DNA from: Planctomycetota bacterium
GTDB lineage: Bacteria > Planctomycetota > J058 > JAJDCP01
NCBI GenBank assembly: GCA_029260765.1
Contig: JAJDCP010000082.1
Coordinates: 1 to 64,000, forward strand
DNA: 64,000 nt
Direction: 5' to 3'
The first letter of the stretch is position 1, and each line of letters starts with the position of its first letter. Below, in pieces: positions 15,201 to 20,600 of the stretch. The translations under genes were made by a program, and so were the position numbers. Below the pieces are notes generated by a model. The model did no database searches and was not told the origin of the DNA. It worked only from the letters and a program-made list of their open reading frames with translations.

Positions 15201-16297
15201 CCTTCCCCGCGACAGCGAAGATCTCAGACACTCTGCGGATCGACGGCATCCGCGTTGCATTGCCACTCTCGACAAACTTCACTGACGTCGAGTTCCCCGT
15301 GCAACGGTTCTTCGTGCTCCGCCTCCGGACGACGTTGCCCGACGAGAACACCAGCAACAACACGCGCGTGGCGCAGACCGCCACCCTGCTCTATGATCGC
15401 TGGCTGCAAGACACCAACGGAGGCGTGCTGCCAGCGACCAACGTCGGAGACCCCATCGCTCTGGCAGCGGTGGAGCTACGCCCAGAGATCGAGAACGAGC
15501 TGTTACCCACGGGGCGCCAGCGGCTGCTCAAATTCGAGATCCCCGAACGCGACCTCACTCCCGAGCAGAGCCAGATCCTGCTGATCTGCCAGAGCACCGT
15601 CTTCGACCCGGTGATCGAGATCTTCAATCCTTCGGGACGCTCGATCATGGTCAACGACGACAGCTTTGTCGGCGAGAACGCGAGCATTTTCCTCAACGTC
15701 GCCAGCCTGGGCAGCAACCGCACCTTTTTCGTCGCTGTCTCCAGCTTCGACAACGTCGGCGGCACCTTCGACCTGATCGTGGACATCAACCCCAGAGAGC
15801 CCGGGGTCAACCAACTCGCGCCGCCCGGAGTGGTGCCCCACGACCTGGGCAACCTGGTCGAGCTGCCGAGGGTCAACCTTCCAGACCGGCAAGTACGACG
15901 CTTCCCGTTCGTCGTCTCTGAGCCCGAGAACGAGTTCTTGGTGTATTTCCCCGCCCGGTGCGCCCTGGGGGTCACAATCGTTGACGGCGTCAACCTGTTG
16001 CTCGAGGCCGGGCTGAACATCACCTACGCCGAGTTCATCCAGGACCAATCCCCGACAACGGCACTGGTTGACATCCTGCCCCGCGGCAATGATCTGATCA
16101 TCAAGCCGCAGGGGGCGACGAACTTGTTCTTCAATCAGGCCGCCGGCTACCTGATCTTGGTGCTGGAGTCCGGCGTTCCCCCGCCGGGACAGCAGGACTT
16201 CGAATTGCGCTTCGAGTACTTCTTCTTTCGAGAGAGCCTCGGAACAGCGCGTTTCGAAGAGCTGTCGGAGGGCCTGGAGCAACTGCAGAGTCAGTAG
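2..16297 (+). CDS. Giant secreted multidomain repeat protein 1 (5'-partial)
   Basis: The reading frame is already open at the left edge, so the N-terminus and signal peptide lie outside the window; 5,431 residues are visible. Order of parts: about 26 ASH/HYDIN-like beta-sandwich repeats (to about nt 9277); invasin/Big-like and SbsA-like Ig domains (about 9290-12700), including a stretch reading DFDLDGVADVLVLVFSE; about four PKD/K319L-type domains (12725-14230) with ADAGRDF and DPDGD motifs; an internal Gly-run/Cys/hydrophobic/Arg module followed by a lipobox (14243-14510); then two CARDB-like domains and a C-terminal beta domain similar to bacterial pre-peptidase domains (about 15500-15800). 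Family knowledge suggests an extracellular or surface-anchored adhesive or structural protein; no catalytic motif was seen. A paralogue follows at 17690-38248. Function is inferred from architecture only. Confidence 0.93.
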   Translation: MVGDTAGVFSVIGINPALPGTLTHPVDDSVVVTVTFQPNDTGVYGAQLVLTGEQLYSSDTITMLGRSIDGGMLARSVDDLSDSLAFGDTPLTFAAGDSLCFAITRAAGDTGVSVGGLTILNDSLNAFSIDNISTSLPHVLGLPAEDSVVVCVNFAPQDTGAFEALLVVSATQTDVAPETIRISGYGAHAVLTAVAFDEVTGNSTDTLDFMTVETGLVLDTLEIKVSRRDLAGDSTAILSSATILSDSGGVFNIVDIDESLPYEVLASGDTATFRLIFDPPFNGQYNAMLVFDGPQPYSADTIFLTGNGSAGEFVAHSLDGQQPNTDTLNFGTVPQLASMGDSLCVSVIRVLGDSGVSVSAVSVHADTFNVFAIDTISEVLPHNLGPIGSDSVVVCVQFRPSDTGAFHALLVFSPSQPDLTPDTIYLTGRGGHGVLVASAFDNLATTGPDTLDFGTQRNDLALETLQVHIKRRDTTDNDTTVVLTGATIVADTVGVFSVIGINPSLPGTLTDPVDDSVIVTLTFQPNDAGTFGAQLVLTGTQPYSSDTITLLGRSIDGGMVARSVSDLSDSLDFGPIALNELAGDSLCFAITRAVADTGITVGGVTILHDSFNVLSIDRISTSLPHVLGAPDDDSVVVCLNFAPQDTGAFEALIVISATQTDVPSETIRISGYGAHAVLTAVARDNVAGNSSDTLDFETVRVGQPLDTLEIKVGRRDLVNDSTAVLGGATIIGDTAGVFNVVSIDQGLSYPLLEASDTVTLRLTFDPGFAVPYNAAIVFSTKQQNAVSDTIFLTGEGEGGAFVARSLGGAKAGSDTLDFLTSPQRLAMGDSLCISIVRLSGDTNVAVSGLSILGDSANVFAVDTISQTLPHILGPSDDDSVVVCLQFRPADTGEYTALLVVSSSQPDVPNDTIQLVGRGGHGVLVASAFDLDATTGPDTLDFGTLRNDLALETLDVSVKRRDATPFDTTTVLTGATIHGDTAGVFAVIGISPVLPDTLLSGTDDSVVVTLTFQPNDAGTYGAQLVLTAPQLYSSDTITLLGRSIDGALIARNVDDSSDSLSFGNIPVEFAAADSLCFAVTRAVADTNVTLGGLTIIGDSANAFSIDRVSTSLPHIFGPASDDSVTVCVTFTPTDTGQFNALLVVSATQTDVPAETMRLSGYGAHAVLTAAARDNVGGNSPDTLDFETQRTGLVLDTLEIKVGRRSLGGDSTTVLSAATILGDTAGVFNIVAVDQGLPYTILDAASDTATFRLTFDPGAQTSYTALLVFAGSQPYSADTIVLTGAGEDGAILARSLDGMAPDSDTLEFGITPQRLTLGDSLCFSITRTLGDTNVSVTGLSIFGDSTNAYSIDRVSPTLPHILGPSDADSVVVCVHFQPADTGVFNAILVVSPGQPDVPADTIYLSGRGGNGVLFASAFDNQATTGPDTLDFGTVRADLALETLEVSVKRRDSSAFDTTAVLTGATIHGDTVGVFSVIDISSVLPDTLTTASDSVVVRLSFNPNDAGVYGGLLVVSAPQLYSADTIVLLGTAEGGALLARSIDGDQPATDNLVFDTKPVFLDQGDSLCIGITRIAGDTGVTVAGLTIVGDTQSVFSVDLINASLPRILGPAASDSLIACINFRPGDTGVFNALLIVSAQEADVPSDTIFLSGRGGEGVLTAVARDIVSGDDTLRFSLQRADLALETLEVVVGRRDLANDTTVVFTGATIHGDTVGVFGVISIAPMLPDTLQAASDSTRLFLTFNPNDAGTYGALLVLTAPQPYSSDTIFLRGAAQSGELLARSLDGFIPGGDSLFFDTKPVFLDQGDSLCLSITRVLGDTGVTVSGLTIVGDTQSVFSVDVIGTSLPHTLGAASNDSVLVCINFRPGDTGEFNALLVVGAQEFDVPNDTIFLRGRGGEGVLTAFARDNVAGNSTDTLDFQTVRADLALETLTVQVARRDALNDTTVVFTGATIHGDTVGVFGIIGINPGLPHTLQLNSDTTTLRLTFNPNDAGDYGALLVLTAPQPYSSDTIVLVGSGEPGELLARSLDGDQPGGDSLFFDTKPLFLDQGESLCVSVTRVAGDTGVTVSGLSIIGDSANVFSIESINTTLPHILGPSTDDSVLVCLNFRPADTGIFEALLVVGSQQFDVPNDTIFLRGRGGNGVLTAFARDNVPANSEDTLDFQTVRADLALETLNVRVTRRASLNDTTVVFTGATIVGDPDGVFSLISIAPVLPDTLQELTDSTNVRLTFQPNDAGTFFGRLVLTAPQLYSSDTIFLTGIAEGGALEARSISAPTLGLDSLDFGTKPVGLSQADSLCISIRRVAADTGVTLSGLTILGDSYNVFSIDTLTVALPRILGPGTADSVIACLNFRPADTGIFNAIVVVSAQEFDVPNDTIYLTGRGGTSYLEAVAVDNNPSTGADTLDFEIVRAGASRTSFESLCVVVKRRFDFGDTSTVFTGATIIGDTNGFFSLASLSTPLPDTLITGSDSVIVCIDFHPLVAGTYEARLVLSTPQTYSQDTIVLLGIGEIGELAVRSLAAPTLGSDSLTFGEVPLLTRSDSMCFSVRRISGDTAVTVSGLTIVGDTTGVFSVDTITPTLPHILSQVSLDSLIACVSFRPSDTGEFRALLIASSQQPDVEPDTLLLVGIGRMGVLEARALDNNPATGDDTLDFQLQRVGAPDSTIDSLCIVVSRRDQPADTLATMTGLSIHEDTAGVFSLVNQGNGLPTTFLTTADSSVICVRFEPRDSIAYGAYLVMTAEDDRGSDTIWLAGTGQGGSLRAESISPPTAGTDVLDFGTVKALTTSGDSLCVSVVRTLGDTAVTMGGATIVGDTAAVFSIRAITQALPYPLGPAASDSVIVCLSFTPKDSLDYGALLVISSGEFDVVSDTIQLVGTGTRGFLIVEAIDAPTNTLNFPDTRWGLPSDSLCATITNTGDTTLVVDGATIFGPSALNYTVIGVSQPLPFTLSVQQTETVCVVFTPEDTLGFQSTLLISTQEGETATLALTGQGLLRDIVVGVDDLNFGAVALQADSTLLVTVHNRGNDPLEIFSVDVFGVAYTIDISGLAPIVAPHATDSFTVTFAPTNTGTHTGAVEIQTNADTATVRVVSLFGEGIFEGAESLRVVAIPSGTTEGKATVLTVTAIDRLGNPVQNFTLPAGDTLFFQQFGAADSTTITYERGSVAIEDVVDAFLTPSGRGFMIPIGPNNFLDGQLTVLVRDNNNDTNVVITVASNDNPDLDGTSNPISWDLSSDFIYDLFIPAVSDTLIAGVETGQGGTESLAIILRSGVSGNPTLPPVGAPFTAFIVAPQDATATFNGVGDSLFLPLSTTSETTRFAFVSFVAGEPSIFVSDSIAIQAGDEEPIVVEPAALNSFVVTVNKLQFLAGENAQFQLEALDAFDNPIPNFQIPGGDTMFIRTTRLDAGPDSNIVFTARQPVDIFPTVPPGDAFSASGTFTNAGLMFFDMTDQTAESVRVRVELQSAFGEIGVRFNPGIPVSTVVVLPNQTFVEGVGLLGTAEFPTRDGDSSLIATVATPFPVDVRIIDRFANTVPIPGETARVKLNDVDVSSGLTLFSGTAVTQETLDFFTALDSGSVDMVFDAQGVASGTVSYRVAAVNRFLQVAEVADTVIANLTHVRSQIHEVTSLPAESLLVEMPGSIFLPGFGLYRPSDTLAAQIQGGRFRVTVVAIDSLNNVDLGFERTAYLLTDDPSPKLGQRQAVHISNRNAVTTLLQNQQALINVDETPAFVVANASSPGDVIASLIQAKIQVFDPFNVSFSGAQFRFFPALNRYVFRGGRFLEEPGDSSSVSFQSGQLTSSLLMSPDSSAFLHTAHFAVPADTTDLTDSLFFFTKGLAHYTVVVSDFVQPEDARRLRIKVDPATTNGGRVFASNELPSDPFTVEISTLTISRLTYLGDGQGNVNRVEMHFNQLLDPTLIDTDVVQRFSVRQSTTGRVGEGSSFTLQSIQEDSTDVLLVETEATIMTITLNDPIPTTDITNLVFEIDNTGDLISDNIASRNFEGISLLPNNFQPLEVRDGAPPVLIAHETRDFDLDGVADVLVLVFSENLVTTSALSIADLLVQGPDNQSWIAGMTDGDIFVQDNEILILLRPDLTASGIAAPDFALLTAMKITDAAGNISNGLVTNVEGLALISTSNGIVVTGLLRIRGAALDQGLLTLRDNPGRIVLDARSSLLPLAATDTSGVTVSWVSASGITLTPDDVLRTEFTQFEPGDQDFTLNVTINGTPGSNFFAGGANSLVGLARVTVNNVAPTADAGCDRRVLRQGDPLFLDGRRTTDANLQRPANFTWDTGGVSIATGETATVFLPEGVHTVTLSVQDSVDLVVTGQNSIQVIVIDDLAGDTPPTADAGRDFQAFTSTASNAQTVVLEGRGSVDPDGDLLSYRWLQLSGDEVDFDSTAASPAFSTPVDPGILTFQLIVSALGVDSPTDEVQVVIVDDDVGNPGLPPIAEAELFEYDIDGDGDTEPFGLVNFATILSGDGSGDDQSIVSYTWNQLEGPPAILNANGVAEPFEDANQFFSFTPSQSGTYKLELSVVDNEANVGLADIFSVDVLALADTTAGVVRVDVAGDTTATVGQNVALAATSNDKHAGEQCWTQLTGPWVTLRNSVGDSTVSFVPPVPGLYVFKVIRFIRNAQGSITLLAEDVHTVTVNGSTNQIPEAEIFGASTSSVPSGTVLNLSASFSSDADDDTLSFYWHQLRGAPVVLRRRVEGEDEEIEVTLDQPGAYVFELSVFDGRNWSTAQRVTVTVTTQIAQTGGGGGGGGGGSCAVTADSSSSSAGFALLALLVLALGWRRGSLLRLLASSLRRALPRWRLALPVMLPIVSGCGLGSLLPLLFLSSGGGGTVDNSQPDDLGVLISYATVMEQNLTDGTIILPDSLDIVFSVINQGDDGIPEGRLVTFYLSTDKDFSEDDDLPFLEVTLEQEIPAGTSAEFSARGGTFIPLPVIVRGPNFLIMEVNSGDETELDEATLNNVTVGRQHVEVYAQPSTAIVQPDFAILSLRGPTGSLLADATNVLEETALNSGIAILSMTLTNLQQVVDFDTTLELDVFLSRDDGLSSEDDSLLVTVAGGNNQITFPATAKISDTLRIDGIRVALPLSTNFTDVEFPVQRFFVLRLRTTLPDENTSNNTRVAQTATLLYDRWLQDTNGGVLPATNVGDPIALAAVELRPEIENELLPTGRQRLLKFEIPERDLTPEQSQILLICQSTVFDPVIEIFNPSGRSIMVNDDSFVGENASIFLNVASLGSNRTFFVAVSSFDNVGGTFDLIVDINPREPGVNQLAPPGVVPHDLGNLVELPRVNLPDRQVRRFPFVVSEPENEFLVYFPARCALGVTIVDGVNLLLEAGLNITYAEFIQDQSPTTALVDILPRGNDLIIKPQGATNLFFNQAAGYLILVLESGVPPPGQQDFELRFEYFFFRESLGTARFEELSEGLEQLQSQ
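14243..14510 (+). other. Internal Cys-type sorting signal followed by lipobox (giant protein 1)
   Basis: Ten Gly codons (14243-14272) lead to Ser-Cys (Cys codon 14276-14278). A Ser-rich spacer, a hydrophobic helix (FALLALLVLALG) and basic residues (WRR) follow, which is the layout of Cys-containing C-terminal sorting signals such as the MYXO-, Synerg- and JDVT-CTERM types. The frame does not stop. A second basic/hydrophobic segment ends in IVSGC (Cys codon 14453-14455), a lipobox-like site, then LGSLLPLLFLSS and a second Gly run. About 600 residues of CARDB-like sequence follow. The same arrangement occurs in giant protein 2, which argues against a sequencing artefact. Confidence 0.7.
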
Positions 16298-16406
16298 GTT
16301 CCTCGAGAGACCTTGCACTTGTGCCCTGGGCGGACAACTCACGATCCATCCGAACGATGTAGGCAAATTCTTGTAGGGGAAGATCTACAGGGCTCGCGCA
16401 TATGCA

Positions 16407-17015
16407 CTAGTCGACGGGTTTGAACGCCTTCGAGCTGGAGATGGTCGCCCCCCAGCCCACAGCCAGCGTGAAGTCTTTGCGTTTGCCGACAATGGTGATG
16501 CGCAGGACGTCGAACTCTTCCTTGGAACGTTTGGTCTTGAGCTTGATCACCACGTCCTCTTCGAGAAGGTCGCCGTGGATGACCAACGCCTCCGGTTGGT
16601 AGACGGTCTCGTTGAAGATGACTCCCAGGATGTGCTCCCCCGCGGGGATGCGTTCGCGGCCGAGCTTGAGCTCCTGGCTGCAGACCAGTGTGCCGATGTC
16701 GCGTGCGTGCTCGCGCACACTGGGCATCGCCTGCGGCAGAAACTGCTTGACCAGGGCCGCTGGATCCTGGCCTGGAATCGACGGCACCTGAGAGCGCAGC
16801 AGCTCTACCGGATCGGTGGGCAGCTCACGGTAGCGAACATCGACGGGAAACACCGCCGCAGCTTCATCTTCCTCGGCGTCCACCACGGGCAGGTTTGCGA
16901 TCGCTGTCGCGATCTGCTGATCGATCTGCTCGGGGCTGGGGATCGGCATCCCCTGCGCGCACGCCACGCCTACCAGCAAGGCCAGCCAGATGGCTGTCCA
17001 ATCTCGGGTCTTCAT
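16407..17015 (-). CDS. Small secreted protein of unknown function
   Basis: This 202-residue protein starts with a Sec signal peptide (MKTRDW, then the hydrophobic stretch AIWLALLVGVACA, likely cut before QG). The ATG at 17015 is chosen over an upstream in-frame start at 17129 because a GGAGG ribosome site sits 8-9 bases before it and the signal peptide begins there. The mature part has an acidic, helical N-terminal half (PSPEQIDQQIATAIANL) and a C-terminal half that looks beta-rich (RIPAGEHILGVIF, then DVLRITIVGKRKDFTLAVGWG). I do not recognise the family. It lies between the two giant genes on the opposite strand and converges with the first, with 109 bases between stop codons. Confidence 0.8.
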   Translation of the reverse strand: MKTRDWTAIWLALLVGVACAQGMPIPSPEQIDQQIATAIANLPVVDAEEDEAAAVFPVDVRYRELPTDPVELLRSQVPSIPGQDPAALVKQFLPQAMPSVREHARDIGTLVCSQELKLGRERIPAGEHILGVIFNETVYQPEALVIHGDLLEEDVVIKLKTKRSKEEFDVLRITIVGKRKDFTLAVGWGATISSSKAFKPVD

Positions 17016-17564
17016 CACCGTATTCCTCCAAGGAGAGTAGCTATCACAGTTCTGTGTACGGAACGGAAGACCTTGTGTTGAGCCTGGAGTACAGCAAAAA
17101 ACTCCACGCGAGGGAAACCTGTCACCCACGAGCTACGTTTCACAAGAGACCCACCCAACGGCACTCTGCAAAGCCAGCTTTACAGAACCTCGCGCCAAGT
17201 GGAACTTCTTCTTTCCCAAAGCCTTAGGGGGAAGGCGTAAAACCACCCTTACATCCAGCATGGCGCAGTCTGTCACAGCACTCCCCTCGAGCGGCTCAGA
17301 GAGCCATTCAAGGTCCGGCATGACGTGTGCAGCTACTTACCGGCAGTGTATCTCTTGACTCTTCGTGGCCAACTGATTTCGGGGAGGGATGAAGAAATCC
17401 GATGGAAGTGCCGGTAGGACCACCACTTCCGAATCACGGCTCCCGGTCGTAAAAACAACTCAGGTGCCGGGGGTGGAGGGTGTAGCGCAGCCGGAGACAG
17501 GGATGGGTGCCTTCGTTTCCGAATCATGTTGTGCCATCACCCGAAGCAGACTTTCCTTACTGAT

Positions 17565-17595
17565 GCCGCGCTCTTCAGGACGCGGCTATTTTATT
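17565..17595 (+). terminator. Rho-independent terminator-like hairpin
   Basis: GCCGCG (17565-17570) pairs perfectly with CGCGGC (17581-17586) across a 10-base loop and is followed by TATTTTATT. It lies 23 bases before the -35 box of the giant-gene promoter. What it terminates is unclear. Confidence 0.55.
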
Positions 17596-17618
17596 GGCCT
17601 ATAGGGAGTTGGCACACC

Positions 17619-17646
17619 TTGATATCCGGTCGGGGTCTGCTATAGT
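17619..17646 (+). promoter_or_regulatory. Sigma70-type promoter of giant gene 2
   Basis: TTGATA (17619-17624) and TATAGT (17641-17646) are 16 bases apart, with TGC directly before the -10 box (extended -10). The predicted transcript starts near 17653, about 37 bases before the ATG at 17690. That ATG has a GAGG ribosome site. Confidence 0.7.
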
Positions 17647-17689
17647 TTTGCACGTTTCGGGCACCACTGCAGTGATAGTTGAGGGAAGT

Positions 17690-20600
17690 ATGCTCATTTC
17701 TGGGAGAACCCATCCAGGCTGCCACAACGGACTTCGGTCCTCCGTGCGAATTCCACTCCTGGTCGCACTTGTGCTTTCCTCCGTTCATGCTCAAACCCGG
17801 CAACCTGAGGGCAACCTGCAAGCCCCCAGGAGCCGGAAGGTCGACACTTCTTGGCAACTTGCCACTTCTTGGCAAGTTGATGGGCATGTAAACGCGGCTG
17901 TCGAGCACGAAGGCGCGTTGTACCTGGGTGGAGCTTTCGCGCATGTGGGTCCACGCAGCGGGCCGTTGGCCGCTTTCAACGCGCAGGGCCAGGTCCTCGA
18001 CGCCTGGCCGTCCCTGCGCGGAAGCGTGGATGCCCTCTGTCCCGACGCGTTGGGAGGCTTCTTTCTCGCCGGACGCTTCGAGGATGGCTCGCCGACTCTG
18101 TTGCATATCGACGCCACCGGAAAATTCGAGCCCGGTTTTCGGGTCGAGGTGTCGGGGACTGTGTCCTCCCTGGCGCTGTTGGGCGACCGCCTGTTCGTGG
18201 GCGGCGCGTTCCAGAGTATCGCCGGACAACCCGTCACCCATCTGGCCGTGCTCGACGCGCGCGATGGATCGGTCCTCGCCAGCTCTCCTGGCGCGGATGC
18301 GGCCGTCCACGCGCTCGCCGTTGCGGGCGGCCGCGTGTTTGCGGGTGGTTCCTTTGAGCAGGTAGGCGGACAGCCGCAGCCCTACCTGGCAGGCTTCGAC
18401 AGCGAAGGACGTCTCATCGCCGATCTGCCGGCCCCGGACGCTCCGGTGTATGCGCTGGCCGGCGACGCTGGCAGCCTGGTGCTCGCTGGCGACTTCAGCC
18501 ATGTAGCCGGTCAGGCGCGTGGGCGCGCTGCGGCGATCTCAGGAATGACGTTGGAATTGCTCGCTTGGCAGCCGCAGATCGACGGCACTGTCCGGGCATT
18601 GGCTCTCGGCGAGCAGCAGGTCTTCATCGCGGGCGATTTTCGCGTAGCAGACGGCCAACCACGCAGCGGTCTGGCCGCATACCACCGCGCGGGTCCGCTG
18701 GTTGCCTGGCAGCCCCAGGTCGAAGTGGGCAGTGTGCTGAGCCTGGCTCTGCGTTCAGAAGAACGGCTACTGGTCGGAGGCAACTTCCGCGAAATTGCTG
18801 GCCGTGACCGGTGCTACCTGGCCGAGTTGAGCACAGAGACCGGCCAGACGACCTCATGGCAGGGCTTGGTGTCCGGGCCCGTGCGCGCGGTACTTGGGCT
18901 GCGCGAAGCACCTCTCGCGGGCGGAGATTTTGAGATTGCAGGCGGGTTGCGGCGCAGCAACCTGGTTGCCCTGGATCCGTTGACTGGCGTGGCGACGTCG
19001 TGGAACCCGGGCACGGATGGCGAGGTCTTCGTCCTGCACGCGGTCGAAGACAGGCTTTTGGTCGGAGGAAATTTCAGCGAGATCGCAAGCGTGCAACGGT
19101 CCTGCCTGGCCGCCGTAACGGCCGGATTGGGGACGGCCGTAGATTGGTTTGTTGACACAAATGGGGGTGTCAGAGCCCTGGCCGTACATGGCCTTACTGT
19201 GTACGTCGGGGGCTCATTCAGCCAATTGAACGGTGTGTCCAGGCAGGGCCTGGGGGCGGCGAACCTGCAGACAGGTGCCGTCACGGGTTGGAATCCCGGC
19301 GTGCGCGGAGATGTGTGGGCACTGGCCCGCACTGAAGACGCGTTGTTCGCCGGCGGCAGTTTCGAGACCCCGCTGGCTGGGGTGAACAACCTGGCGCGAT
19401 TCGATCTGCGCCTGGGCGGTGGCTACGACCGGCGCTGTGCCCTGACGGACGGCTCTGTAAGTGGACTGTTGGTGCGAGGTACGCAGCTGGTTGTGGGCGG
19501 CGACTTCCACACTCTTCTGGGCAGCCCCTGCGATGGCTTGGGACTCGTCGACACACACGACTTGAGCGCCGAGGCCGTGGCTGGCTGGCGGGGCACGATC
19601 ACCGGCCTGGGAAGCCATGACGAACAGCTCTGGCTGAGCGGCTGGGAGGATGCACGCCCAGCTCTGGCGCTGGTGAGTCTCGCGGACGCAACGCTGCAGC
19701 GTATCGCCAGCGACGGACTGGTCCACTGTGGCTGGAGCGACGGGCAACGCCTCTGGCTCGGAGGAAACTTCGCACAGCTCGCCGGCGAAGCGCAGCGAGG
19801 TCTGGCGCGGCTGCAGGCGGAAGATGGCGGTTTTGCGGCTTCCCCCGCCATCCAGACGGCGCGTCCCTTGCCGGAGGAAGGCTCGGCCGAGCACGTCTAC
19901 ACCAACACCAGTGGACGCTTCGAAGAGCTGCGGGTCGAAGGCCCGGACAGCGATGAGGTGTTCGCCTTCTGGGATGCCGAGGCTCCCGAACGGCGCAATC
20001 CTGGCTTTAGCGTGCTGTTGCCTCCTGGCGGCAGCCTCAAGCTGCGCGTCGCCACCCGGCCGCTGCAGGCTCCGGGGATCCACACCGCCGAGATCCGCCT
20101 GAGCGGCATGATCGAGCGGGTGATTCCGCTGAAAGCCGGGCGCGCCGCGGCCGCGCGCATCGATTTTGAGCACGCTTTTGTCCGTTTTGAACCCGACGGC
20201 TCATTGTTCAGTCTGGCCACGGGCAGCGATGCCCAGGCCGGGATCTCCGCGCTCGCCGAGGCGGTGCTGCTGGCCGATGGTGTGCGCCGCCCCCTGAACG
20301 AGCCGCGGCTCGAGATCTCGGGTCTGCGTTTTGGGGCACCGGGAGAAGATGGCCGTACGGCCGCGGCGAACAGCGGGCGCTTCCGTATCCTCGATGGAGT
20401 GCGCGAAGTGGTTTCGGGCAGCCTGGCCAGCTCCTCGCTGTATCTGCATGATGCCGGCGGTTTCGGCGTGCTCAGCCTCGAGCTGGGCCGCGTCGATGTG
20501 GGGAACTTCCCCGCGCCTGTTGCGGTGGTGATGAGTCTGACGCCTGTCGCGGGCGAGCTGGCCTGGGACAGCGCCTGGAATGCGCGCACCGGCAGCTTCC

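Larger units (their letters stand above)
17016..17689. other. Intergenic region upstream of giant gene 2
   Basis: No convincing coding sequence is visible in this 674-base gap between divergent genes. It contains a perfect 7-bp inverted repeat with a 13-base loop (arms 17404-17410 and 17424-17430), a terminator-like hairpin at 17565-17595 and a strong promoter at 17619-17646. A terminator on the + strand just before the promoter, with no + strand gene ahead of it for over 1 kb, leaves room for a short untranslated RNA at roughly 17350-17595. I found no match to tRNA, RNase P, tmRNA, SRP RNA or common riboswitch motifs. Confidence 0.5.

Noticed and set aside
17016..17129. Extended N-terminus (start at 17129) for the small secreted protein
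   Set aside because: The added 38 residues precede a perfect signal peptide start with its own GGAGG site and look unlike protein.
17594..17690. TTG start at 17594 for giant protein 2
   Set aside because: It would place the start codon upstream of a strong promoter and add 32 residues ahead of the signal peptide. The ATG at 17690 has the ribosome site and follows the promoter.
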